DNA of 64,000 nt from Monarcha castaneiventris obscurior (GCA_026261815.1 JAMPIT010000379.1:22043001-22107000), one strand, 5' to 3'; counted from the first letter of the stretch, positions 22,716-35,337 are shown. Program-made: numbers and translations. The notes: a model not told the origin generated them from the letters alone.

Positions 22716-25700
22716 GGAGCTTTATTAAATCATTGTTTAATGATGTTTTCTTAAATAATGAATGAATGTTCTTGATAACAAGTATGACAACTGTTTCATT
22801 CTCATAATTGCTCCTTCTTAGTAAGGTGATGCTTTCATGGAGTAATATGTACCTGCTCCCTGTGGTTTAGACTTTCAAGGAAGGTATTGCCATTTAAGAG
22901 AAGTTGCATCTGTAGCAGTCCCATTTAATGAGAAACTGTTGAGGATAAGGAGACAAAGCAAACAAAGCAGAGGGATGCAAAAAGCGATTAATTATGAAAA
23001 ACTCTGCTTAAATAGCATTATTCCTGAAGATTTTGAGAGCCATCTAACCTTTACTATTCCTATCAAAACTCTTAAATCCCTGATGAAGTCAATTTATGCT
23101 TGCAATGATGTTCTTAGCAGCCTTAATAGATTGTTGTATGAGATGCGTGGTCCTTCCCAAAACAGTAGTGTATTTTGCCTTTGGTATAGTATGTGTGCTA
23201 GCTGCAATTCATGAACAGTACTTTGCATCTCGTGGCTTTGGGCAGTACTAATTTCCATAATTGTATGATAAAAACTTGTTCATTATTTAATTTATACTCC
23301 CAGCTTATTAGATGAAGAAAAAAATTAAAGTCTAATTTTAAGTCATGGTAAAAGCTGTTTGTTGTGAAATACTCGTTAGTATATGCTTTATATGGTTTTT
23401 CTTGGTAGTGGGTTCAGATACATGCTGTAGTGTCAGGATAGCATTGCAAGTTATATAGCCATAGCTTTCATCTCATTAGGTTAAATACTAGCAGCAAAAA
23501 AATCATTGTTTGCATAGGCTAACCTTGGAAGTAAAATCTTACAAACTGAAGTTTGCAAGGTCTGGGTTGTTAATCTTACCCCTGGGGCTTTGCTTTTGGT
23601 ATTTTATAAGGCTGTGGGGGGAAGTTAGCTTGAGCTTATTGAGCCATGTTGCAACAAATATGTAGTGCAGACTTTTTCAAAATTGCTGGTATATTTCAAT
23701 CTTGTCTCCTTACATTATTTCTTCAATCTTCCTCTGTCTGTGAGCAGGAAAATTAAGAAACATTTCCCTTGAATAGCAATAGACTAAGGCGTTAACGTAA
23801 ATGGCAACACAACTTCTGTGCATTGGAACCATGTTTCTATTTTCACCTGTTTCATTCTCCAGGTACAGATTTAGTAAATTCAGTGATACAAGGATAGCAA
23901 AATATTTTAAAACGTGTTATAGTATATAGCTATTTCTATCTGATCTGAAGCAGCAATATAAATTAAACTGGCATTTTCTTGCCATATATTCTTCTGATAT
24001 CTAAGTCTTTAATTATACTGAATATTCTCCACTTCTTCCAACAGCCCTGGTAAAATTAAAAGCAGTGCTTGCAGAATAAAGCATCATAAATATGACTGTG
24101 AGTAAGAATGAAAGTGTGTCAGGTAAACCTAGGCTGGAAACATGAAGGTGAGCTATACATAGCTCAGTGGGCCCTAGAGAGCAATGCAACACAGATATGG
24201 GCTATGGTTGAGAGTAAACCTGACTGTAGAAACCGTTGCAAGAATCATACATGAATGCAAAACATGCCATAATCAAGTAAGCCAGATAACTAAAGCCTAC
24301 ATGGTGTAGAAGATAGTGGCTGTCAAATATCAGTAGGTCACACTGATACCAGGCAAGCATCATGTGTATGATAGTGGAGCTGACCATCAGCTGGCTGGAA
24401 ACAACCTATAGCCCACCCTACCAGTCAAAACAGCATCCCAGGTCCTGACAATCAAGTTCTGTGTTGGTATGGATCCTGAGAAAGGGTCAGGTCAACCAAC
24501 AGAACTTATTTCTGAAACAAGGCTCAAGATTGGAAAGCAGATGTTTTGGTTGATTTTATCAGAGGTTGTTGGTGTCAGGAAAGGAATGAATGTAGTGGGT
24601 TGATCTTTAAGTTTTGTGCCTGCTTGCTTTTCTCCTAATTCTTATCTCACAGAAAAGAAATCAGGGGGTAATGCATAATTTGACTTAAAACCACTGCAAT
24701 GAGGAATCTGTGAAAAACAAAGAATCTTCGAATTCGATTGTTGCCAGTCTGGAACCTTGAGCCAATCACACAGGGCCCGCTCAGATTCCTTTAGCACAGC
24801 AGGTAGCTGAGAGAGAGAGAGAGGTGTGGGAAGCACGCTCACTTATCTGCTGCTGGTAGCTGGATCATTAGTGTCATTTGACTCATATGAAGTGTTGGGG
24901 GAGTGGTTTCAACCCCTCTTTGATGTTTTTTGAAGCAGAGGTTGAGGTCAAAAGTTTTTGCACTCCAACTGAAGGCAGCAGGATACACTAGGATACACTA
25001 GGATATTGGGCATTTTAAGATGCATATTTAATTTTTCTGCTTATGTGAATGGATAATAATAAACTCTAAAAAAGGATGTGGCATCTGGAATGTGGAAGAT
25101 TCTGCTTTGACCAAATGTGGGTATCCTGTGCCCCAATTCGGTTGCCCTATGTCAACAAAACAAATGCTTTTAGCCTTTGTTTTGCACTACTTTCTAAATA
25201 AAATTCGCTAGTAAAATATTAGTTTTCTTTATCCCAGCTTTTTCTTCTAATTCCATATATATATGTATACTCATATATGTAAATATATACATGTAAATAT
25301 ATATGTTTATGGTTTTTTTCAGAGAATAGTAGGTAATTTTTAAGATATCCTTTTGGAGACAACATAACTTCCTGTGTTAGAGAAGGGCCCCTCAGGGGTT
25401 TTTGATATTCAAAAAGACCTTTGAATCCTTGAAAGCTCCAAAGTGAAATATGACTAAATTAAGGGTCATTGTACACAAAAAATAACCAAGCAAAAACTAA
25501 ATAACAAAACACCTTTACTGGGAGATGCAAAAACTGTTTACATAAATTCCCATCAGTAAAAGCCTAAATATATATCTCTGCACAGTAAATTATGTTTTCT
25601 AAAAACTGGGCCAAAGTTCTGAAGCAGACCATAAAGATCTATAAAGAGAACAGTGAAGTTTAGCTGCAGAAGTAAATTATATCCATTTCTGTAAAATTAT

Positions 25701-27250
25701 GGTATCTACTCCAACATTTCTGGCCAGCTTGGCCACATTTTTTACAGTCCATCTGCAAAGACACGGTGGTACTGGTGCTTCAGGGAAGTGACAGACTTGC
25801 TGCACATGCCTGAGTTGATGGCACTGCATGTGGCATAAGTGCATGACATAAGGACTTCCCTGGGCTGTCGCAGAAACTAGTGCACATTCCCACAGCACAA
25901 AAAATTCATATTTCCAGCTACATTCCTTGCTGAAATCAGAGAATATGTGAAGCAATTGTGAGCAGTAATAATGATCCTAGCAGTGTGAGCAGGGAGGAAA
26001 ACCTTTTCTTGTGAGAGTGATTTTCCATTAATATTTTTTAAAGTGTTTCTGATTTTGGCTCTGTTGTGTGCTGTTTACAGTAAATATTTGTTACTCAGCA
26101 TTCCACACAAAAGTTATGCTGAACTGATCATGTTATTATGTACGTCATTAGTATTATTTTTCTTATTTTGATTCACTTGTAGTCAGAAAGAATTGAAGAA
26201 AATACCAAAGCCTTTTTTTTTCTTTTTTGAGGAAAGGACACTTTGGTAATAAAGAGAAAGAGAGATGAAAAGAAACACTTTTTAGATGATGATTTTAGTT
26301 CTGCTTCTCCAAACCAGTAAACACAGACCACTAGTTTTTTGAGAAATACATACAACAGAAGACCAGATATATCATTCAAATTTCATTTTCCTCTGACTCT
26401 CACATGTAGTTGACACATGCTCAATGCATTCCTGGCTGCAGGTTTTGTGGTCAGATCGTTTCCCCTGCATGCTCAGCCTGATTCACAATGTGGAGATTTC
26501 CTATTGGCACTAACAGGAGAAGCATTTCAGCCTTTATTGCTTTTATATTGGACATCTGAAGAGTTTGTGAACTGTGGCCACCTGCTAAGTTTGTAAGCAG
26601 TGTCCTGTCTTATCTGAAATTTACCTATTCTAAGAAAAATATCAAAATAGATGAGTTTGCAATTTGCTTTCTTCATCTTTTACTGCCTTATTATTGGGTC
26701 AATAGATGTGAAATAGGAAGCAAAACAAAAATAGCTACCTTGCTCACATAACTTTAAATTGATAAAGTTGATACTTAGTACTTAATTCATAGGATAAGGA
26801 ATTTACTTCTGCGTCTTCATAAGTTACTTTTCCTATAGAAGAAAAAATATTTTTCTAAAAAAAGAAGAAAAAAGTAAAATGTATTTTTCTAAAAAATATA
26901 TTTTGAATTTCTGAGAAAAAAATTGATTAGCTGACTGTCGATATCTTTACAGCATAATTTAAAATTAGGATGGCTTTCCAACATGCTATTTTAAAACTAT
27001 TTATTTTTAAAATTGTCAATATAAAATATTTTTTATATTTTTAAATGAATTTTTAAAGTAAATTAGGAAAGATAAAGAAAATATACACTTTACAAAGAAA
27101 ATCTTTCAAATAAAATTTGGAGAGATTTTGTTGTTGTTTTGAATTTTATCTGCATTTAAAATATAAGGGAAAGAAAGCAGAAATTAGAAAAAGTTGTTAT
27201 TCATTTGGTTCTGTTTTTTAATATCCCTCAATCTCAATGGATTTACATAC
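22716..27250. other. Mostly unique sequence with short simple repeats
   Basis: No clear gene or CR1. Small simple repeats: (GA)7 near 24,811-24,825, a 10-bp direct repeat ggatacacta in 2.5 copies at 24,981-25,005, and AT/TATG-rich sequence at 25,250-25,310. The stretch 24,200-25,160 is GC-richer than its surroundings and might be an unclassified old LTR (see findings). The minus-strand 92-codon opening at 25,677-25,955 (H- and C-rich) has no recognised domain. Confidence 0.45.
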
Positions 27251-27286
27251 CTTCATACTTATAGGAATATGCAATTATTGCATGTT
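27251..27286 (-). CDS. Candidate 36-nt micro-exon (minus strand)
   Basis: Minus strand: pyrimidine-rich acceptor TTCTGCTTTCACTGC continuing to TTTAACAAG, a 36-nt segment, and a good donor GAAG/GTATGTAAAT. Only one frame is open. It enters in phase 1, reads HAIIAYSYKYE and leaves in phase 1, the same class as the candidates at 41,584 and 19,270. Joined to them it would give Glu and Ala junction codons and no stop. A TAA in frame just upstream of the acceptor fixes the left limit. The AAG acceptor is less common than CAG or TAG, and such a short frame is weak evidence alone. Support is mainly the phase agreement. Confidence 0.33.
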
Positions 27287-28246
27287 CTTGTTAAAGCAGC
27301 AGTGAAAGCAGAACCTTCAGTTTCAGAGTGAATATTGAATATTGCTGGCTGAAATTATTTGTCACTTGAACATTATTGTTGATAATAGAGCAAATGGTAT
27401 AAGGGAATAATAAGATCAGTAACTCACAACCAGCTTATCTGTCTTATGTCACAGCAGTGTAAGAACATTGACAGCACTGACATTTCTGATTTCTGGAATA
27501 ATGAATGTATAGTGAGCTGCTGTCTCAGTGAGTTGGCACTAAAAAGAACACTGTTAGAAACAATTGAACAAAGATTTTAGGAGAAGTTGTCTCTGTTATG
27601 CTTCAGTGTTACAACTTCTTTTAAACGTTGAGCTTAAGAGGATTATATGTAGGAGAATCTTGGCATCAAAAGAATCTGACAAGTCTAACAAAGGTTAACA
27701 GAGATTCCTATCCTTGCCAGTGCTGAGTTTTCTAAAATGTTTTGATAGATATAGAATTGGATAAAATTTGTAGAGTGGAGTTAATCAGTACATTTGCCTC
27801 TCAGAAATTTCAGGACACAATTTACTTTATCTTATTATGGCCAACTGTGTAAGAGCACATAATGCAACCCAATCTGTACAGTGAATGATCTGAAAACCCA
27901 GCACCTACACTATGAGGATTATGGGGTATTGTGAACTAGTTCTGTTAGGTCTGATGAACAGGTGACAATTAGCAGTTTAATTTAATCTGAAAGGGCAAAA
28001 GTTTACTTCTCCAAAACTACTCTACTATGCAAACTGAATTGTGGTACTTGTGGAATATCTTCAGGAGAATATCTTCAACAGCATGTTCCTCATCTGCATG
28101 AAATCTGTAAAGGAGACACACCTTATGAATATCATTCAAGGAAGAATTAGAAGAGTTCAATAGAAGAGAAGTTAAAATATTTTGCTACACTCTTTTTGAA
28201 CATTTGCTGACTGGTTCTTAATGTGTAGTTTTGTTATTCAAACAGA
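27287..28246. other. Unique AT-rich sequence
   Basis: No recognisable gene, splice-flanked frame or repeat family. Confidence 0.5.
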
Positions 28247-28470
28247 AATCATAGAATCACAGAATCACAGAATCACAGAATCACAGAATCATAGAATAGC
28301 TTGGGTCGGAAGGGACCTTAAAAATCTTCTGTTTCCGACCACCCTGCCATGGGCAGGGACATCTTTCCCTAGGGCAGGTTTTCAAATCCAACCCAATTCA
28401 ATACATTGAATACAAGCTTTCATGTAAGCCCCCTTTAGGTAATGGAAGGCTGCTAAGTGGTAGTTATCAC
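28247..28470 (-). mobile_element. CR1 LINE 3' end with expanded terminal octamers
   Basis: Six consecutive copies of the CR1 terminal octamer (aatcatag/aatcacag, 28,247-28,294) lead into 'cttgggtcggaagggacctt' and 'gaccaccctgccatgggcag', the reverse complement of a CR1 3' end. A gap follows, then 'gtaagccccctttaggtaat' and 'ggaaggctgctaag', which belong about 200 bp further into CR1, so an internal deletion is likely. The copy ends about 30 bp before a plus-strand CR1. Confidence 0.9.
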
Positions 28471-28499
28471 CTTCCTTTTACTACTTGATTGCAGATAAA

Positions 28500-30016
28500 T
28501 TCAAATGATAGTGCTCAGAAAGCCACTTTCAATAATTTATCAGTAATCCTGGTTAACTGTGGAGGTCCCAGTTGTCTGGAAATTAGGAAATGTGACACCC
28601 ATCCACAAGAAGGGCCAGAGGAGGATCCAAGGAGCTGTGGGCCTGTTAGCATGACCTCAATGCAGTGGAAGGTTATGGAGCAGATCATCTTGAGTGCCAT
28701 CACGAGAATGTGCAGGACAACCAGAGGGTCAAACCCAGCCAACATGGGTTTAGGAAAGGCAGGTCCTGCTTGGCCAACCTGATCTTCTTTCATGGCAAGA
28801 TGACCTGTCTAGTGAATGAGCTGAAGGCTGTGGATGTTGTTTATCCAGACATTAGTAAATCCTTTAACAACATTTCCCACGGTATCCTCTGGAGAAATGG
28901 GCTGCTCATGGCTTGAACAGGTATACTGTCCCCTGTATAAGAAACTGGTTGAAGGTCCAGGTCCAGAGATTGGTGGTGAATGGAGCTACATCCAACTGGA
29001 ACCTGTTCATGAGTGTTGTTTCACAGGGCCCAATGTTGGGGCCAGTCATGTTTAACACCTTTATTGATGATCTGGACAAAGGGATCTTCTGCACCCTCAG
29101 TCAGTTTGCAGATGACACCAAGCTGGGTAAGAGTGTTGAACAGCTAGAAGGTAGGAAAGCTCTGCAGAGGGATCTGGACGGGCTGTATTGATCAGCTGAG
29201 ACCAGCTGTATGAGATCCAACAAGACCATGAGCCAGGTCCTGCACTTTGGTCACAAGAATCCCATGCAGCACTACGGGCTGGGGAAAGAGTGGCTGGAAA
29301 GCAGCTGGGTGTGCTGGTCAACAGCAGCTGGACAAGAGCCAGCATGTGCCCAGGGGGACAAAGCAGCCAATGGCACGCAGGCCTGGACCAGAAATATTAT
29401 GCCCAGAAGGACCAGAGCAGTGATTGTCCCTCTGTATCCAGCTTTGGTGAGGCAGCAATGTCCAGTTTTGGGGCCTTCAATTCAAGAAGGACATTGAGGT
29501 ACTGGAGCATGGCCCAGAGAAGGGCAGTGGAACTGGTGAAGAGTCTGGAGCACAAGTTCTATGAAGAGTCACTGAGAGAGCTGGAGATGTTTAGACTGGA
29601 CAAAAGGATGCTCAGAGAGTCCTTATCACTCTCACCAACTATCTGACGGGACTGGAGCAAGATGATGGTAGTTTCTTCTGCCATGTATCAAGTGAAGGGT
29701 TGAGAGAAAATGACCTCAAGTTGTGCCAGAGCAGGTTTAGATAGGACATTAGAAAAAATGTCATCATCAAAAGAGTGCTAAACCAAGATTTAGACTGGAT
29801 ATTAAAAAAAATTTCATCACAGAAACAGTGCTAAAGCATTGGAACCGACTGCCCATGTAAATGGTGTAGTCAGCATCCCTAAAGGTATTCAAACGATATG
29901 TAGATGTGGCATTTAAGGACATGGTTTAATGGTGGACTTGGCAGTGTTAGGTTAAATGGTTGGGGCTGATGATCTTAACGGTCCTTTACAAATTAATTGA
30001 TTCTATGATTCTATAT
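28500..30016 (+). mobile_element. CR1 LINE, 1.5 kb, reverse transcriptase to 3' end
   Basis: Plus-strand CR1 starting in ORF2 (a 'gtggaggtcccagttgtctg'-like block near 28,560). Reverse-transcriptase blocks are visible in broken frames: KPSQHGFRKGRSCLANLIFF, then [14 protein letters not shown], then [17 protein letters not shown], and an intact catalytic FADD at 29,105-29,116 followed by TKLG. Downstream are the RAVELVKSLEHKFYEE-like block and a 3' end 'ggtggacttggcagtgttag' to 'gattctatgattctat'. Many frameshifts and stops make it inactive. A ~53-bp segment near the 3' end is duplicated (29,733-29,837). With the copy at 28,247-28,470 it forms an inverted pair whose 5' sides face each other. 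Confidence 0.95.
29733..29837 (+). repeat. Tandem duplication within CR1 3' region
   Basis: Two diverged adjacent copies of about 52 bp: 'aggtttagataggacattag' with 'gagtgctaaa', then 'gatttagactggatattaaa' with 'cagtgctaaa'. Other CR1 copies have one such block before the 'cattggaac' segment. It is either a local duplication or a junction of two CR1 copies. Confidence 0.7.
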
Positions 30017-31051
30017 AAACTGACAAAATTCTGTGATATACATCATCCTTGGTTTTGAGACATCTTCTCTGGTGTCTTTGATAATGTCTGTCTTTCACAA
30101 ACACTTTCCTGTGATCTTCCAGTGATGAACTTCTTTTAAACAAATGAGACAATCAAAAATATTTGCCATGAGATCCTACACAGAGGTTATCAAACACTGT
30201 TTCAAAATGAACTTCATTATCATACTATTCTAATTTCACCATCCTTAATTGCTACATGATTACATGTTTAATGCATAAAATATCAGTCATTAACAAGGAG
30301 CACAACTTGTCTGTGTTTTGCAAAATTAAAATACATCAAGACTCAGCAGAGACAAGTGCATCAAAATATTTGGCTGCATATAAAATTATACATGCAAGTG
30401 GTGGCACCAAAAAAAATAACTATTAGTCTATTTAACAGGGAAGTAGAGAATTTACCTTTGTTATATTTATAGTTTTATTTGTTGACTTCTGGTGACTTGT
30501 CCAAGGAAGCCGCCTTGGAACTCTGGGAATGATCCTGTCAAAAGTGCATAGTATCCAGACATTATAGAAAACTGTAAAATTCCTTAAATTTCCCACTCAG
30601 ATTATCAGAGAGGGAAAGATTTAAACTCTAGTAGTACTATGAGTTTAGAACTTCTTAGTAATTTTTTTTTCTTCTCTATGGTTTATTTGTAAGCTGAAAT
30701 ATCTGTCATGTAAATTATATTTTAATTTTTTTATATTTCCAGTTATAGTCTCAGATTTAAGCCACCTATCTTAAGCGTGTAAAAAAGTAGCTTTTAATTA
30801 CATTACACTGTATACTGTTTGAACCCAGTTCAAAATCTGAAATTGCAATCATAACTTTCCTTCCTCATAATGTTAAAAGTCCAAATCCAGTTTTAAACTG
30901 CTGCATTCAGACCTCTAAAATACATCATCCAGTACGAGGTGTATCCTCAATCATGAGTTACTACAGGCTTTTCCTGCTGTGAATTTGTTCTGCTTCCCTG
31001 CCAAGTGCATTAACAAGACAACACCTAGTTCTCAACCTCATCAGTACTCAC
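30017..31051. other. Unique AT-rich sequence
   Basis: No gene or repeat family recognised. Confidence 0.5.
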
Positions 31052-31088
31052 CTGACACCTCACAAATTGTCAGATGCCAGTTCAGGCA
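31052..31088 (-). CDS. Weak candidate 37-nt exon (minus strand)
   Basis: Minus strand: acceptor GACCTCTGGTTTTCAG, 37 nt, and a near-perfect donor GTCAG/GTGAGTACT. Only one frame is open: phase 0 in, CLNWHLTICEVS, phase 1 out. The phase-1 end would fit the 27,251 or 19,270 candidate, but the phase-0 start does not fit the preferred frame of the 41,584 candidate, so it would need another upstream exon or an alternative first exon. The protein is unrecognised. Strong donor, short frame: plausible but unproven. Confidence 0.24.
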
Positions 31089-34000
31089 CTGAAAACCAGA
31101 GGTCTCTGTGGAGTTTTAACCTAAACTGAAAATTAGTAGTAATGTGCCTACCTGTGGCTAATCAAATGACATGAAAAACTAATTTTTATTGAGTGCTAAA
31201 AAAGGTTGGCTGAAAGGCTTTGCTAGTTCTTCGTTCCCCAGCTAAGCTTGAACTTGTGAACTTTCTGATTTAGAATATAGATCCATGTACCTTGGCAGCA
31301 AAGTTAGAGACCCTTTCCCTTCTTTCCTCTCATGTCTACCTCTTTCCCCTTTTCCCCCTTCCTCTTTTTCCTTCCTATTTTTTTGCTCCCAGTTGCTTAA
31401 CTGTGTATCTGAGAGGTGCCATAAGCATTTGTGCTGCCACTAGTGCCAGAAGAAAATGATCATGGCATGAAATTGCAATCAAGCAGGAACAGCTAGGAGA
31501 AAGCAGGAATTTCTGAAATGGGGTTCTAGAGAAAAAGTATCCAGGAAAAAAATTGTCCAGGAATTTGAGATACGTTTACAGAGGTGTTTTATTTGGGATT
31601 TAACCTGGTATGCCACAATACAGAACATAAGTTTCGGTCTTTCTGATCAAGGTTCAAAGCCCTTCAGAATCACCATAGACAAAGGTCCTTTAGGAAATAA
31701 AACATAAAAGCCACTAAAATTGCAAAAAATCTATTGGGTCATTGTAGCCCTTTAAATTATTAACAAGAAAATATTCCTCTTAGCAATAAGAGGAATTATT
31801 GTACAGTCCAAATGTTCAGCATGTTCAAATATAAGACCAATAACCATAAAATACCAATTGCTAACATGGGAAATTTTGTTCATGTTCACATTATATATCT
31901 TGGGTTTATGTGCACAAATATGTTTTTTTCCATTAGGCTCTATGTCTCCACTAGGATAGTTGAAAATGTGACAGCTCAGAAAAAGAGACACATCTTCAGC
32001 CTCTCAGTTTCTGATTAGTCATAAGAGATATGACTAAGATAAAGTGGCTATGCACATCATACACCTAAATGCTCATGGAAGCATGACTACTGAAAGTCTT
32101 GTAGCTGCAACAGCTGCTGAGACTGAGATGAGGCGCTCTGCTCTGACCAGATCCCATTTCTCTGGTGACTCCTGGGGAAGTGCACAGGCTGACTTGTCAA
32201 GATTGCACCAGGGAATTTTCTAGGACTTGGCTTTATCATATTATTTTGTAATTCTCTATGTACAGAGGGCAACTATGATCTTCTAAAAGTGCTCAGAAAC
32301 CTAGAAAAAGACCACTGATGATGACCATTATTCAGTAAAGTGCACAGTGCAGATTTTGGCAGTGATGGAATAGGTTAAAAATTTCATCAGTAGGCTTGGA
32401 ATAAGTGGACGTATACTCGTTTAAAAGAAAGTTTGGAGTTGGTAATAGATTAATTTCTAAAGAACGAAGGTTTAAAACCAGCAGTTGCTAGATTTCCAAG
32501 TTACATGGATATGAATTTTATATCGATGGTAGAAATGATGAGCCAAGATTTCTTTGAGGTGGTCATTAGGCTTTTTAAAACATTGCTTTCCTCATTCTTT
32601 CTTCCTATGTGTTCTACCAAACATTTTTGGGTAGGTTTTCTCTTTTGGGTAAGGTAAGTTGTGTGCTAAAAGGTAAGGGAACAACTGATGGAAATAGACC
32701 AGGTCACTCTGGGGTATCGTAGATTGTACTGCCTTTTTTTGAAAGATCTCAGTATTAAGCCACTTTTATGCTGCAGTGAGATATTCAAAGGGCACATAAA
32801 AACATCTTGAATGGGATACCCCTTTGAAGTATCATCTTGTAGCTTCATAGGTCAGCTGTTTTTGATTTGCTAAACAGAACCTTAATACTTCAAAGGATTA
32901 GGACCTCTGTGCTGAAAATGACAAAAATTGTCTTTTGTATTTAATTTCTTCAGCACAAAAAGGATTTGAGAATAGTCTTTTATTCAGTAAGAAAAAAGGC
33001 CCTAAAAAATTTCACAATTAAGAAAATTAATTTCAAATAGGCATTCCTCAGGTTATAATAGCTAACATTTAGTAGAATAATATATGGTTTAGTAAAACTT
33101 TTTAAAGATAAAATTAATGCTTCTGAAAACTTCCTTTGTTACACAGAAGTTTAGAAAAGTGAATGTGTTTTGTTTATTTTTTGGTATCCTAGCTCTTTTC
33201 TGTTTCTTTTACATGTTGTCTAATGTTACTGTTTGAACATTTTTCAGGAAGTTGCTAAGGGTGAAGGAGTTGCTAAGGAAGAATTAATTCTGAATTGCCT
33301 ATGTTATCAGGGCCAAGCACAGCTGTATATACTCCAGTTAGCACCTCATTTGCAATGGAGACCATTTCCTGCAAGCCATGGTTAGTTAGTCTCATTTTAT
33401 TTTTTGGTTAGGCTGTAAATTCACAAAACAAAGTCTGTTTTGTGAACATCCAGAGTAAAATAATAGGTTATACATAATTAAAGAAGGATTCATGTAAGTG
33501 TTTGTTCTCTTACACTAATTTCCAATTATTTCTCATTCTAACTCCATGTAAGAGTGCAATATAGACATACTTAAGTAAGATTGGAATCTATTAAATTCAT
33601 ATGAAAATTGAAAGAAGCTTTTAATCAGCTAACTAGTGCTGGAATTAATTATATTTATAATCTGCACCAAAATGAAAAAGCAGCGACCTTATCAGAAGAT
33701 TTTGATAAACTTGGTATTAAAAATGCCTACTTTCCTATGCATAGTTTTAAATGTTGCTCATCATGGTTATCAAATTCCCTTACTGTGTGTACATTCAGAG
33801 TCTGAATGATTAGTAGGAAAATATGTCTTTAATAAATATCTTATAATTTCTATATCGGATATGCAATATAACCTTATTAGAAATCATCATCCATTTCACC
33901 CCTAATTTGATTTCTACAATTACTTTATTGGGTAAGCTCATTGTAATGTTTTAGAAAGGCTTCTGCAGTTTTGAGACATGCAATTGTTCAAATGAGTCAG

Positions 34001-35184
34001 TGAAACTGAGTTAGATGTTGATATTTGTGAACAGCATCAATTGATCAAAGAGAACTTTTTTATATTACAGTTATAGGATTTTCACACAGACATGCTTAAT
34101 ATCACAGAGAAGTAAGTTCTGCAAAATATGCCTGTGGTTATTTGTCAGACTCTCAGCTGCACATAACTTTTAGGAATGAAAATGTTCAGAACAGCATTCC
34201 TGTGTTAGTCCTATCCATGAGGTACTCTTTTTATAGTGGGAAGGTAAGTCATTAATTTTGGTTTGTGATTATGATCAGTTATAAATTATTAATAATCATG
34301 GTGAAAAAGGAGAAAAAAGATTTAATTTGCAGAGTAGCTGGAGGAAAGCACATTACTCCAACACTCCCTGTTTTTTTCCTGGCTCTCAAGGCACTTTCAA
34401 GCTTCCTTAAAGATCATGTATTTTTCTCTATCCAAGGATGATTCATGATGTGGGACAATTCAGTGATGCATCCCACATCAGTCACAGACACTCACGGAGG
34501 TATTCTGCCCAGACCTACTGCCACTTGGACACCTGGCTTCTGTGATGCTTGTCCCTCTCAGTAGCTAGTCTGGGTGCCTGTCACCCCCTGCTTCGGCTGC
34601 TGGCGTGTCAGAGAGACACTCACACATGGCCCTATGGGCCTGTGACTGCAGCACTCAGACACTCACACACAAATATGTTCGCAAAGTAGAAATCGTCTCA
34701 CTGAGGGTATGACTTCCACCCCACAGAGCCAACGTGGGAGCAGCAGAGGCAAAGTGTTATTTCTCTGACTGGGTAACTGGGGTTTTCCCCATAGGCTGTT
34801 TTGCCTCCTTTGGAGCCCTTATCATGTGCAGAGAAAGACTTTTATCACATAATCTAACAATATTTGCATGGTCAAGCAAACACGTAACATCATTCTAGAG
34901 TGAGCAACTTTTCAGGATTTTTTTTATCTCTAGGCATTTTCAACTTTGAAAATGTAGGAAAATATTGTCTAGGGATGTCTACCCTGAATTGAAGATCAGC
35001 TGAAACAAATATTTAAAGAATTAAGAAATAGTTAATCAGACAAAATAGCTTCTTCGTATATATACATTTTAAGAAACATTTTTAGTTTTCATTTGGTATG
35101 CATGGTTTTAGGGGTCCACATTAGCATTCACTAAAGTTTTCCAGTTAAGCAGGGAGGGCACTGATTTAGACCAAACTTTTTTGA
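31089..35184. other. Unique sequence with a GC-richer patch
   Basis: No CR1 or confirmed exon. The patch at about 34,380-34,850 is GC-richer, holds a perfect 10-bp inverted repeat (34,446-34,455 with 34,471-34,480) and three scattered copies of 'gacactcac'. It may be an unrecognised LTR or other old repeat. The plus-strand frame at 33,608-33,805 looks protein-like at first but has no clear splice sites. Confidence 0.45.
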
Positions 35185-35337
35185 TGCTGAGCAAGCCTGA
35201 CTGAGTTTAAGGAGTGTTTGGACAATGCTGTCAGCTACAATGGTGTGACTCTTGTGGTCTCCTGTGCAGGGAAGGGAGCTGGACTCAGTGATCCTTGTGA
35301 GTCCCTCCCAACTCAGCACATTCTATGATTCTGTAAT
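35185..35337 (+). mobile_element. CR1 LINE 3' tail
   Basis: 'aagcctgactgagtttaagg', 'agtgtttggacaatgctgtc', 'ctcccaactcagcacattct' and the terminal octamers 'atgattctgtaat' match the last ~150 bp of a plus-strand CR1, of the same 3'-end type as the copies at 47.8 and 55.9 kb. Confidence 0.87.

Noticed and set aside
28247..28294. Regular repeats that might suggest a CRISPR array
   Set aside because: Octamers with no spacers; they are CR1 terminal repeats.
33249..33382. Plus-strand acceptor TTTTTCAG followed by an open frame and G/GTTAGT
   Set aside because: Donor is weak and the frame stops at TAG right there; includes an internal direct repeat gttgctaagg; opposite strand to the better candidates.
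33608..33805. Protein-like plus-strand frame (AFNQLTSAGINYIY)
   Set aside because: No credible acceptor before it; composition fits AT-rich chance sequence.
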